In this document: positions 45,100 through 53,942 of the stretch, piece after piece
Numbering within the stretch: position 1 is the first letter of the stretch
Layout: each line of letters begins with the position of its first letter
Assembly (NCBI RefSeq): GCF_010672525.1
Contig: NZ_JAAHGH010000002.1
Coordinates: 62,001 to 126,000, forward strand
Length of the DNA stretch: 64,000 nt
Direction: 5' to 3'
Source: Okeania sp. SIO2B3
GTDB lineage: Bacteria > Cyanobacteriota > Cyanobacteriia > Cyanobacteriales > Microcoleaceae
Translations under genes and position numbers: made by a program
The notes under the pieces: generated by a model
The model's database searches: none
Told to the model about the DNA's origin: nothing
The model's input: only the letters and a program-made list of their open reading frames with translations

Positions 45100-45915
45100 T
45101 TGTATTAAGTAGCTAGTAGTCTAGAGTCAGGAGTGAGTATTTCAAAGACTCTAAATTTACAGATTTAAAACTATAACGTTATAGATTATCTGGTGTGGGA
45201 TGCTGAAAAATAGCTTACTTCTGAATATATGTAATTTGTCAAAAAATTATAGTCTCTAGTCTAGATTCAGTTCTCAGTATTCTAAATACTCTCTCAAAAC
45301 TATAACGTTATAGATATATAAGTCTGGAGTGCTGAAAAATAGCTCACTTCTGAATATATGTAATTTGTCAAAAAATTATAGTCTCTAGTCTAGATTCAGT
45401 TCTCAGTATTCTAAATACTCTCTCAAAACTATAACGTTACAGATATATAGTCTGAAGCGGGGAAAAATCACTCACTTCTGAATCTCTGTAATTTGTCAAA
45501 AAATCATAGTCTCTAGTCTAGATTCAGTTCTCAGTATTCTAAATACTCTCTCAAAACTATAACGTTACAGATATATAGTCTGAAGCGGGGAAAAATCACT
45601 CACTTCTGAATCTCTGTAATTTGTCAAAAAATCATAGTCTCTAGTCTAGAGTCAGTTCTCAGTATTCTAAATACTCTCTCAAAACTATAACGTTACAGAT
45701 ATATAGTCTGAAGCGGGGAAAAATCACTCACTTCTGAATCTCTGTAATTTGTCAAAAAATCATAGTCTCTAGTCTAGAGTCAGTTCTCAGTATTCTAAAT
45801 ACTCTCTCAAAACTATAACGTTACAGATATATAGTCTGAAGCTCTGAAAAATAGCTCACTTGTGAATATCTGTAATTTGTCAAAAAATAATAGTCTCTAG
45901 TCTAGAGTAAGTGTC
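45100..45915. repeat. Tandem array of ~128 bp units (about six copies)
   Basis: GTAATTTGTCAAAAAAT recurs at 45231, 45360, 45488, 45616, 45744 and 45872, giving a period of 128-129 bp. Each unit includes TAGTCTCTAGTCTAGA, CAGTATTCTAAATACTCTC and CTATAACGTTATAG, a perfect 14-bp palindrome in the first copies that decays to CTATAACGTTACAG later. It lies between DUF2499 and DUF3593 on their coding side and holds no reading frame. Confidence 0.9.
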
Positions 45916-45926
45916 GTACCGAAAAA

Positions 45927-46244
45927 TTAACTCTCGCCACTTTCTTCTTGCTTTTCACTACTAGAAAATATCCACCAAGCAGCAGCTAATAGAGTAAAAT
46001 TTCCCAACAAAGTCATTGAAGCTTGAAGAGTAACCAACCATTCCAAATTTGGGTCATTATCAAAATAATGCCAAGTACAGGCACACATCGCACTTACCAA
46101 TGCAGGTAACATGGCAAAAGATAAACCATACCAGGCACGGTTATTAGTGACATTGCCATAGAGAGAAATAAACCAAATGGCAGCTATCCATTCAATAACG
46201 CTAGAAATATGAATAATCCAAGTAGGAATTGATAAAGCGTGCAT
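45927..46244 (-). CDS. DUF2499 family membrane protein (Ycf49-like)
   Basis: A 105-residue protein starting MHALSIPTWIIHISSVIEW, the conserved onset of DUF2499. It has three membrane segments and the motifs GLSFAMLPALVSAMCACTWH and LVTLQASMTLLGN. I chose the ATG at 46244; a TTG ten codons upstream would add an untypical leader. The family is shared with plastid Ycf49-like proteins, and its function is unknown. With DUF3593 it forms a conserved pair, here split by a tandem array. Confidence 0.82.
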   Translation of the reverse strand: MHALSIPTWIIHISSVIEWIAAIWFISLYGNVTNNRAWYGLSFAMLPALVSAMCACTWHYFDNDPNLEWLVTLQASMTLLGNFTLLAAAWWIFSSSEKQEESGES

Positions 46245-46321
46245 ATCTAAAAAATCTGAAAATTTAAGTATCAACTTTGGTATTCTACAAGGCTATATCA
46301 AAAGAATAATTACTCAGACAA

Positions 46322-47359
46322 ATGCGAGCAATTTTATCTGGTTACTACGGAAAAGGTAATAGTGGAGATGAGGCATTATTAGCATCTTTGTTGCAGATGT
46401 TGCCCGATAATATTCAACCTTATGTTTTGTCTGGCAACCCCATCGAAACTCAAAAACAATATCAAGTCGAAGCGGGCGATCGCCTCAATACTTTTACCAT
46501 TCTCCAGGCAATGAAACGTTCGGATATATTTATCTGGGGGGGTGGAAGTCTGATTCAAGATGCTACAAGTATTGCCAGTCCTTTTTATTATGCCGGATTA
46601 ATGGGAATTGCTCAAAAAATGGGCTTAAAAACAATTGCCTGGGCACAGGGTATTGGGCCATTACATCATCAAAGTACCCAATTTTTGGCAAAGCAATGTT
46701 TTAAGGGTTGTACTGCGGTTAGTGTCAGAGATGCCAATTCGGCAAAAATAGTTGCCAAGTGGGAGATTCCTTTTACTTTAGCTCCGGACCCAGTTTGGGC
46801 TTTGGAAAGTTCCTCTGTCCCCGGTCTTTGGGATTTACCTGCACCGAGAGTAGCGGTTTGTTTGAGACCTCACCCACAACTTACTCCGGCACGTTTAGCA
46901 ATTTTAACTGAGGCTTTGGTTTCTTTTCAAAAGGCAACTAAAGCGTTTATTTTGTTGTTGCCTTTTCAACCGATAAAGGATTTAAAAATTGCTGAATCTA
47001 TTCATAACAAATTGCCTAATCATAGCAAGATTTTAACTATAGAAGACCCTAGAGTTTTGAAGGGAGTTTTTCGGGGTGTGGAAATGGTAATAGGTATGCG
47101 TTTTCACAGTTTAATTATGGGTTCTGCGGAGGAATGTCGTTGTTTTGCTATTAGTTACGACCCGAAAGTTAGTCAGTTAATGACTGAGTTGGAAATGCCT
47201 GGATGGGAATTAGCTGAATTGCCGGAAGATGCAAATTTAATTAGTAAGATGTGGATTGAAAATTATGCGAATGGGGATGCTTTGTTTCCAGAAAGAATAA
47301 ATTTTTTGAGAGAGCGATCGCTAATTCATCAAGAGGTATTATCTTCAATTAATAATTAA
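46322..47359 (+). CDS. csaB: Polysaccharide pyruvyl transferase CsaB
   Basis: A 345-residue enzyme of the polysaccharide pyruvyl-transferase family. It adds ketal-pyruvate to cell-wall glycans, which in other bacteria anchors S-layer proteins. Motifs: AILSGYYGKGNSGDEALL at the N-terminus, DIFIWGGGSLIQDATS, TIAWAQGIGPL, VAVCLRPHPQL, and VIGMRFHSLIMGS. Full length. It is divergent from the DUF2499 gene with ~77 bases between starts, so regulatory signals are compact there. Confidence 0.9.
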   Translation: MRAILSGYYGKGNSGDEALLASLLQMLPDNIQPYVLSGNPIETQKQYQVEAGDRLNTFTILQAMKRSDIFIWGGGSLIQDATSIASPFYYAGLMGIAQKMGLKTIAWAQGIGPLHHQSTQFLAKQCFKGCTAVSVRDANSAKIVAKWEIPFTLAPDPVWALESSSVPGLWDLPAPRVAVCLRPHPQLTPARLAILTEALVSFQKATKAFILLLPFQPIKDLKIAESIHNKLPNHSKILTIEDPRVLKGVFRGVEMVIGMRFHSLIMGSAEECRCFAISYDPKVSQLMTELEMPGWELAELPEDANLISKMWIENYANGDALFPERINFLRERSLIHQEVLSSINN

Positions 47360-48021
47360 CAATTAATAATTAATAATTGTAAGCATTTCCTGCGGAATGC
47401 TGCGCAAACAGCAGTCAGCTATCAGCTATCAGTTATCATACCAAATTGATAAATGTTTGCTACAAGTAGTTAGGGTATTGATTATAATTTCCGTTTGTCA
47501 TGCTCCGCAAACATAATTTAGAATTTAGAATGCACTTGGGGATAGATTGAATACCATTTTTGATGTTGCAAATTACCTTTTTCGTGAAACAGACTTGATC
47601 TGAAAGTCTTTTTATGGTGCTTATTATTCGTAACATTCTTTTTTCAAAATGGTATCAACTATCAGCTTTATTAATCTTTAGTGGAAAATTTAATTTTGCT
47701 GTTCTTGTGCTTCAATTTTTTGTTTAAAAATGTCGTAGAAGTTAAGCAAATGCTTGCTTCATTTATTAAAAAGTTGTTTGCGCAGCATTCCGCACCGAAG
47801 AGCTGACCGCGAGCTAGCTGTTTGCGCAGCATTCCGCAGGAAATGCTTACTAATAATTAGGGCTTGCTGATTAAATATCAAAACATTGACATACAGCAGA
47901 AAAATTGAGCGACAATTCTTTCGACTGCCTTCCCTGTAATACCATTACGGTTGCAGGACTGCAAAAATCTGGAAAAACTTCCACAATGAGTAGATAGAAG
48001 TCGTGCATTCTCAAGTCTGAA
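47360..48021. repeat. 0.65 kb repeat-rich gap
   Basis: AAGCATTTCCTGCGGAATGCTGCGCAAACAG elements lie at 47378-47412 and, reversed, at 47770-47848. A truncated family-A MITE end (AATTAGGGCTTGCTGATTAAA) starts at 47855. No gene. Confidence 0.65.
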
Positions 48022-48617
48022 TTATGATTCTTGATTTATCATTTTATTTTGTTTAGTAAATAGAACGTTAAATACATGGGATCTTTGATAATAATTACCG
48101 ATAGTTAACTTAACTAGCTGATTAATTTTGTCTGAGGTAATTAAATAAGTTTCATATTTTAATGAACCCATAAATTCTCTTAATTCTGTTTCATTAGTTC
48201 CCATTTGTTGTAATCCAAATCTATTAATTTCACAAATAATATAGGGAACATCATACTGATAAAGTGTATTTACCCAATAATTAAGGTTTAAAGCCTCTCC
48301 TTTAAAGGAAAAACAAGAAAAAATTTTCCTTTTATTCAATCCTCTCCCTAAAAGGAAGAGGTAATTATCAATTATCCATTATCAATTATTAATTATTGAA
48401 CTTTGATGCCTACTGTTTTTGCAGCTAAAACAGAATAATATCCAATATGAGCGCCAATATCAATAAAACAGTCACCATTTTGTAGGAATTTCCGAATTAA
48501 TTGGAAAATTTCAGATTCATAAGCTCGCCCTTTTTGAACAGAGTCAAGCATCAATTTTTGAGTAAATTTATTAGAATCTAGGGAGAGCTTTATTTCTTGT
48601 TGTTCAGAATTAGATTG
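48022..48617 (-). pseudogene. FkbM-family methyltransferase gene disrupted by a family-B repeat
   Basis: The 5' part (48617-48404, minus strand) reads SNKFTQKLMLDSVQKGRAYE, SEIFQLIRKFLQNGDCFIDI, GAHIGYYSVLAAKTVGIK: an FkbM SAM-binding motif. It ends at TAATTAATAATTGATAATGG of a family-B element (48268-48398). The 3' part (about 48268-48022) resumes with YQYDVPYIICEINRFGLQQM, GTNETELREFMGSLKYETYL, which is FkbM C-terminal sequence. The middle ~100 residues are absent. The 5' part has no ATG of its own and continues in frame with the preceding methyltransferase past its TAG stop. Confidence 0.85.
48268..48398. repeat. Family-B repeat at the FkbM break
   Basis: ACCCAATAATTAAGGTTTAAAGCCTCTCCTTTAAAGGA ... 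CCCTAAAAGGAAGAGGTAATTATCAATTATCC: the core-less form of family B, flanked on both sides by pieces of the FkbM gene. Confidence 0.8.
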
Positions 48618-49286
48618 CTATTGGATACTGATAATTTTAGTAGAATTTTCTGAAGTTATAGTCGAACTATTTTTCCTCTGAATCATTGCCCAATAGATAT
48701 CTGGACCTATAGGCACATTAAATTGAATATCTAATACTTGTAAAATTTCAAATCCTGTTCTTTGAATTAAATCTAACCACATCGTTTTTCCCAATACACT
48801 GTAGTGATTTTTATTAGTTTGATGTTGACAACTTGTATCAGGAGCAGGTACTTCTAAATATAGATAACCTTCGGGTTTAATAACTCTATAAATTTCTTGC
48901 AAAGTAAAATATGGAAAAATACTATGTTCTAAACAATGTCTGCACCAAACAAAGTCAAAATAGTTATCTTCAAATTCTAGAAAAGATTGATCCATTTCAT
49001 AAACTTGATAACCTTTTTGTTGGCAAATAGCCACATCTTCACTATTTAGAGTAATTCCAGTTGGTGAAAAACCATGTTTTTTAAATATCTCTAAAGCTAC
49101 ACCTTGACCACAACCAATATCTAATATTTTGGCTGCCGGTGGTAAAAATATTTGCTTTAGACATACATCAAACATTTGCTCAGTTATTTGATTATGAAGT
49201 TTGGTTGGAGGTTCAGGATAAGTATCATTTTTAATTTTTTCTAGAAAGTTCTCAATTTTTTTTATTTGTGATGAATTTAGTTTCAT
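48618..49286 (-). CDS. Class I SAM-dependent methyltransferase
   Basis: A 222-residue methyltransferase. Motif I is ILDIGCGQGVALEIF, the motif II region is YQVYEMDQSFLEF, then YFDFVWCRHCLEHSIFPYFT and IYRVIKPEGYLYLEVPAP. Type-11 methyltransferase fold; the HCLEH segment is common in sugar or surface-polysaccharide methyltransferases. It ends at a TAG after KIISIQ, and the reading frame then continues into FkbM sequence, so it may have been the first half of a two-domain protein. ATG 49286 was preferred over the start ten codons earlier. Confidence 0.8.
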   Translation of the reverse strand: MKLNSSQIKKIENFLEKIKNDTYPEPPTKLHNQITEQMFDVCLKQIFLPPAAKILDIGCGQGVALEIFKKHGFSPTGITLNSEDVAICQQKGYQVYEMDQSFLEFEDNYFDFVWCRHCLEHSIFPYFTLQEIYRVIKPEGYLYLEVPAPDTSCQHQTNKNHYSVLGKTMWLDLIQRTGFEILQVLDIQFNVPIGPDIYWAMIQRKNSSTITSENSTKIISIQ

Positions 49287-49335
49287 AATATGTAGGTATT
49301 CAACAATTAATAACAATTAATAATTAATAATTAAT

Positions 49336-49490
49336 AATTAGGGCTTGCTGATTAATTATTAAAGTATTGATATATAAAGGTTTGAGCATTTTTCAGGTCG
49401 AAAAAAGTGTGCCTGTTTCAGTTGAAAACGCTCAAAAAGCTAGTATTTTGGGCTGACTATGGCAGAAAAATCATTCTTACAATTGTTACT
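49336..49490. mobile_element. Family-A MITE, 3' truncated
   Basis: Begins AATTAGGGCTTGCTGATTAA and shares the CCTGTTTCAG ... AACGCTCAAAAA body. It lacks the right end and runs into a family-B fragment at 49490-49592 (CAATAGACCAAGAGAAG ... AGAGGTAATTATC). Confidence 0.65.
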
Positions 49491-49645
49491 CAATCCAATA
49501 GACCAAGAGAAGAAATAATATTTCCTTATATTCAATTCCATAACGGTTTTAACTAGAGGTAATTATCAATGATCAATTATCCATTATCCATTAATGAACT
49601 ACTCCCTATCTGAATTAGTGGTAAAAATTTACATAATTATCGTAT

Positions 49646-49900
49646 AATTAGAGATTGCTGATTAAATCTAAAAGCATTGACATATAAAGACAAGTGCCTT
49701 TTTGGGGCCTTTAAAAAGTGCGCCTATTTCAGTCTAAAACGCTCAAAAAGGAGCATATTTTAGGCTCATAGTTGGGCAGAGAAATCAAGGGACAATTCTT
49801 ACTCCTACCTCTTCACTCATTCCCATTTATCCTGTCTCCTGTCTCTTGTATCCTGTCTCCTACCCCGGCAAAAAGACTTTCCATACGCAAACCTTAATTA
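49646..49900. mobile_element. Family-A MITE (complete, diverged)
   Basis: AATTAGAGATTGCTGATTAAATC at the left, GCGCCTATTTCAGTCTAAAACGCTC inside, CCTGTCTCC repeats and a diverged right end (GACTTTCCATACGCAAACCTTAATT). The trmB gene starts 26 bases beyond. Confidence 0.65.
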
Positions 49901-49925
49901 TAACGCAAAAATAGAGGTATAAATT

Positions 49926-50603
49926 TTGGCAAGAGTCAGAGTAAGACAGCACGTTAATCCTTTCTCTAGTAAATATCAAGAGTCAGTAAATCTACCAAAT
50001 TTTAGTAATATTTATTCTGATTTGAATAAGCCATTACATTTAGATATTGGTTGTGGTCGGGGTAAATTTTTATGGCAGATGGCACAGACAGAACCTGAAT
50101 GGAATTTTCTTGGTTTAGAAATTCGGGAACCATTAGTTATAGAGGCTAATAATTTGCTAAATGAACAGGGTTTTAATAATTTGCACTATTTATTTTGTAA
50201 TGCCAATATTTCTCTGGAAAAAATATTACAATCTTTGCCAGAGGGAATATTACAAAGAGTCTCAATTTTATTTCCCGATCCTTGGTTTAAAAGACGTCAT
50301 CAAATACGGAGAGTTGTACAACCAAAATTAGTCGAAGATTTAGCAAATTATTTAACAGTGGGAGGAAAAGTTTTTCTTCATTCTGATGTAGAGAAAGTGG
50401 CAAAAGAAATGTGTAAACGCTTCTCTGCTCATAGTTCATTTTCTCGAAGTTCTGATGATTGGTTAACTGAAAATATTTTGCCAGTATTATCAGAAAGAGA
50501 AATTTTTACTTTAGCTAAAGATCAACCTGTGTATAGAGCATTATTTCAGAAGGTAGTGCCGCTCGGAAGTCAAAAGTCAAAAGTCAAAAGTATTGATTGG
50601 TAA
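49926..50603 (+). CDS. trmB: tRNA (guanine-N7-)-methyltransferase
   Basis: A 225-residue enzyme that methylates G46 of tRNAs. Motifs: [17 protein letters not shown] (SAM site), [34 protein letters not shown] (diagnostic FPDPW-KxRH), and VYRALFQK near the end. The start is TTG at 49926, giving [17 protein letters not shown], the family's usual N-terminus. The last ~12 residues ([12 protein letters not shown]) are translated from AAGTCAAAAGTCAAAAG short repeats and extend past the normal end. Confidence 0.92.
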   Translation: MARVRVRQHVNPFSSKYQESVNLPNFSNIYSDLNKPLHLDIGCGRGKFLWQMAQTEPEWNFLGLEIREPLVIEANNLLNEQGFNNLHYLFCNANISLEKILQSLPEGILQRVSILFPDPWFKRRHQIRRVVQPKLVEDLANYLTVGGKVFLHSDVEKVAKEMCKRFSAHSSFSRSSDDWLTENILPVLSEREIFTLAKDQPVYRALFQKVVPLGSQKSKVKSIDW

Positions 50604-51321
50604 GGCTTTTAGGATTTTCTAAATGGTTAGTTATTTCTGCCATCCTGCAGTAGTAGATAGTAGGTGATAGGTCGTAGATGTTAGATTTAATCTTCAATTT
50701 ATGGGAAGATAATTATGATTAAAAGTTTCTCAAGTTATGGGAATTAATAAGGGATGAAATATCTGGTTTTTGGTGATGAGTAAAAAATTAAAATATAGAA
50801 CTTCTAGATGATTCGTAGAAACTTTCCTCTTCTATCGAGACTTTAGAAAAAAATAGATTAAAAATAATCTCAAAACCTTACATAGCAATTTTTTTATCTT
50901 TAATTAAAAGACTTTTTAATATACAGGGTATTCCACTTTGATCAGGTACACCTACGCGAGCAAGATGCTCGCATTGATAGGATTTAATTATTAATATCTG
51001 TACTTCATATACTTGGAATTTGCTGTATTTAGGTTTTCCTAATCATGCTACGCAAACAGCAATTTTTAACTTTTTAAATATTTATTGTACTACTACTGGG
51101 TGGGAAGTAATTTTTGGTTAAAAATATCAAAGTACCACTATTTTCCCTTGATTGATAACTTAGTTTATAGTGTTTTTCTCAAAATAATTAGGTTGCCCAA
51201 TCCCACCTTTTAAGGCGATCAGGTTTTTGGAGAGTTGCTCAAATACCCTACTTTCCCTCCAGGGAGGGGTTAGGGGTGGGTTAACTTCTGACTTCTTACT
51301 TTTGACTTCATTCTGCCTTCT
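50604..51321. repeat. 0.7 kb gene-free gap
   Basis: Mostly AT-rich. An ATCAGGTACACCTACGCGAGCAAGATGCTCGC palindromic element lies at 50940-50972, and the CCTTTTAAGGCG interspersed repeat at 51181-51270, followed by CTTCTGACTTCTTACTT-type short repeats. Confidence 0.6.
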
Positions 51322-52803
51322 TTAAATCCAAGAACGAAACCACATCCTAATCTGCCAATTTTGCGGAGATATAGGTAATCCCAAATAAACAGGCATCCAA
51401 AAAACAAAAGCAAATAAAATGATAAAAATAACTGTAACTCCTATTACTCTAAGATGAACTTGTCTACTATTTAACCACCTATCAATCCACCAAGCAAGTG
51501 CCAAAATAGCAAACACAGCAGCACCCATATAATGATAGATAAAAGTACAACGACTCACTTTTGACCAAGGTAAAAAATTGGCTAACCAATTTAATAATAA
51601 ATATAGTAAAAACCACATTTCTGAGGCCGGAATAAATTTCACTTTTGCCTTGATGACAATTTTATTACGTCTAGCTTTTCGTTTTTTTTCCCAATCCAAA
51701 ATACGGTTAATTAATATTAATACTAAAGATAAAATTGCTACTGCTGATAACCACCAAAGAGGGGGATTTCCCATGGCATGAACATCATAAATTAATGGAT
51801 TAACTTTTGGATTTCCAATATCTGAAGATAATGGTGGTAAAGAAGGTTCCGGTTTATCTAATAATCCTGTATTTTTATAGAAATAAACCACAGGTCTGAG
51901 CATCAATGGCCAAGTAAACCATTGAGCACAATAAGGATGAATATCTGGTCCACTACCAATTCTTTGATGATAGCTGAAAATTTGTTTTTGCATTTCCCAA
52001 AATCCATATTTCGGATTGAGAATAATGTGGGGAATCCAGAGTAAACTGTAGGTTATTATGGGAATAAAAAATAAGTTTAAAGTAAATTGAACCAGATTTA
52101 GTTGAGTTAAATTTCGTAAAGGAGATATAAAATCAGACTTTTTTGGTGGTGCTAAAAATTCAAGAATCCAGGCAAATATCCAGAGTAAATAAATACTGAG
52201 CAAAAATCCTAAACCATTCCATTTTATTGCCGCACTTGCACCAAAATTTATTCCGGCTAAAGCTAACCAAACTTTTTGCTTCAATTGCCAATCTTGCAAA
52301 GCAATAATTAAACATAACTGACCTAATAATCCAAAAATTACTAGATAAATATTATTTAAAGCGTAGCGGGATTCAACTAAAAATAATCCATCTAAAGCAA
52401 TGAGTAAAGCAGCAAGAAAACCATAGCTTTGACGGCGAGTTAATTGATAAGCGATCGCTCCTACTATGACTGGAATAAATGAACCAGTTAAAGCGTTTAC
52501 CCATCGATAAGTCCAAGGAGCTAAAGTAGAACCTGTTTCATTATTCACTATTTCTTGTCCGAACGGCAGATGAGAACCTATCCAAATACTAATAGCAATA
52601 ATATATTGACTGAGTGGAGGATGAGCATTAAAAAAATCAGTTTTAGTTAGGTAGTTGTTGGCAAATTTAGCATAATAAACCTCGTCAAAAACGAGAGTAT
52701 TAAAACGACCTAATTGCCAGAATCTGAACATGATTGAAAATATAAATATACTCGCCATGCCAGCAATAAACCATCTAGATAATTTACGAGATATTAGTTG
52801 CAT
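51322..52803 (-). CDS. Protein O-mannosyltransferase-family glycosyltransferase (PMT/GT39-like)
   Basis: A 493-residue polytopic membrane protein with about 10 or more helices. It carries the PMT signature: FDEVYYAKFANNYLTKTDFF with the catalytic-type Asp-Glu, NAHPPLSQYIIAI, and an ALDGLFLVESRYALNNI segment. C-terminal parts include WSKVSRCTFIYHYMGAA, also typical. Such enzymes use lipid-linked sugars to glycosylate proteins or lipids on the outer side of the membrane. The acceptor here is unknown. ATG 52803 chosen over a TTG four codons upstream. Confidence 0.87.
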   Translation of the reverse strand: MQLISRKLSRWFIAGMASIFIFSIMFRFWQLGRFNTLVFDEVYYAKFANNYLTKTDFFNAHPPLSQYIIAISIWIGSHLPFGQEIVNNETGSTLAPWTYRWVNALTGSFIPVIVGAIAYQLTRRQSYGFLAALLIALDGLFLVESRYALNNIYLVIFGLLGQLCLIIALQDWQLKQKVWLALAGINFGASAAIKWNGLGFLLSIYLLWIFAWILEFLAPPKKSDFISPLRNLTQLNLVQFTLNLFFIPIITYSLLWIPHIILNPKYGFWEMQKQIFSYHQRIGSGPDIHPYCAQWFTWPLMLRPVVYFYKNTGLLDKPEPSLPPLSSDIGNPKVNPLIYDVHAMGNPPLWWLSAVAILSLVLILINRILDWEKKRKARRNKIVIKAKVKFIPASEMWFLLYLLLNWLANFLPWSKVSRCTFIYHYMGAAVFAILALAWWIDRWLNSRQVHLRVIGVTVIFIILFAFVFWMPVYLGLPISPQNWQIRMWFRSWI

Positions 52804-52848
52804 AAATAGAATCAAATTTAGAGTGTTTTTATTTTAGTATAAAGACAT

Positions 52849-52890
52849 AAAAAACAGCCCTAAAGTACGAACAAATAGGGCTGTTTTTGT
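52849..52890. terminator. Orphan bidirectional terminator-like hairpin
   Basis: A 12-bp stem AAAACAGCCCTA/TAGGGCTGTTTT with a ~13-base loop has A-run and T-run arms, so it could terminate on either strand. It stands 46 bases upstream of the PMT gene start and no gene ends here, so it may be an insulator, an attenuator or a remnant. Confidence 0.6.
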
Positions 52891-52989
52891 ATAATATCAT
52901 GTCCGGTTGAATTACTTATAAATAAATGAGGGAGAAGTTAGGAGTCAGTAGAGAAGAAAAAAGGAAGAGACGAAAATTTTTTGATCACT

Positions 52990-53270
52990 AATTAGGGTTT
53001 GCTGAAAAAGTCTTTTAGTAGGGGTAGGAGACAACCCATCCCTAACCCCTCCGGTGGAGGGGAAGACAGAAGACAGGAGACAGGAGAAATGGGAATAAGC
53101 GAGGAGGTAGGAGTAAGAATTGTCCCAAGATTGTTCTGCCCAACTATGAGCGTAAAATACGCTCCATGTATGAGCGTTTTAGACTGAAACAGGCGCACTA
53201 CAATTCGACCCCAAAAAGGCACTTGTCTTTATATGTCAATGCTTTTAGATTTAATCAGCAAGCCCTAATT
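52990..53270. mobile_element. Family-A MITE (complete)
   Basis: AATTAGGGTTTGCTGAAAAAG at left and TTTAATCAGCAAGCCCTAATT at right, ~281 bp. The internal GTAAAATACGCTC ... GAGCGTTTTAGACTG and CAACCCATCCCTAACCCCTCC patches match the 9996 copy. ATCCGGACGTGAT of the GTCCG family follows directly. Confidence 0.75.
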
Positions 53271-53942
53271 ATCCGGACGTGATATAAATTAATAATATAA
53301 TACATTCTTTTACTGAAAATGTCAAGTATTTGTCAGTAAGCTAATCCTAAAATAATTTCCTTGATTCAGATATAGCAATTCCCATATTGTTGAGGTACAA
53401 AATTCGTAATTTCTAGGGAGTAGGTAGGGATGTTGCATGCAACGTCCGTACAGAGTAGTAATTCGGCAAACAGAGGATAGCGGTGCTAAGGGTACGACAG
53501 ACGCACCTGGTAGCACACTCCTGTGATATCAAATCCGGTTGAATACTTATTATATATATAGTTGGGAGTAGGGGAGTAGGAGAGTAGGGGAGTGGGGGAG
53601 ATTGAAGGCTTGAAGTAATTATAGAATTATCAACATATATTATATAACCAGATTCTATATGAGAAAAGAAGAAAAACAACTGTATCTCACTTTGAGCTAA
53701 TTTATAAAGACAATCTAAAAAAAGTTTGGTCTAAGTAAAATTAGCTGTTAGCGTTAAATGTATCCAAGTCAAATTGTAACTAATGAGCCGTCTACCAGCG
53801 ATACGGCTAAATTCATCCTCTGCGAACGCCAACCCTAAGCCTCAATCATACCCAAGTTACTTAAGTAATTAGGGTATTGCATAGGCTAGAAGTCACTAGA
53901 AATAAAAGTAAAAGTATTAGCAATTACTAAATTTTGAGGAAA
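53271..53942. other. Subtilase upstream region
   Basis: Contains TGTTGCATGCAACGTCCGTAC (53432-53452), a GTAGGGGAGTAGGAG tandem (53566-53600), a stem-loop AGCCGT ... ACGGCT (53785-53809) and TTACTTAAGTAA (53862-53873). Open frames on the minus strand (53322-53679) are not supported. Confidence 0.5.

Noticed and set aside
45100-45915. CRISPR array or iteron origin
   Set aside because: The 128-bp period with homogeneous units lacks spacers, and no replication initiator gene is near.
48022-48339. Intact 105-residue protein
   Set aside because: Its first ~25 residues are translated repeat sequence (family B) and the rest is a C-terminal FkbM piece; treated as part of a pseudogene.
53322-53679. 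Minus-strand frames upstream of the subtilase
   Set aside because: Cross several dispersed repeats (GTAGGGG, GCATGCAACG) and lack protein-like composition.
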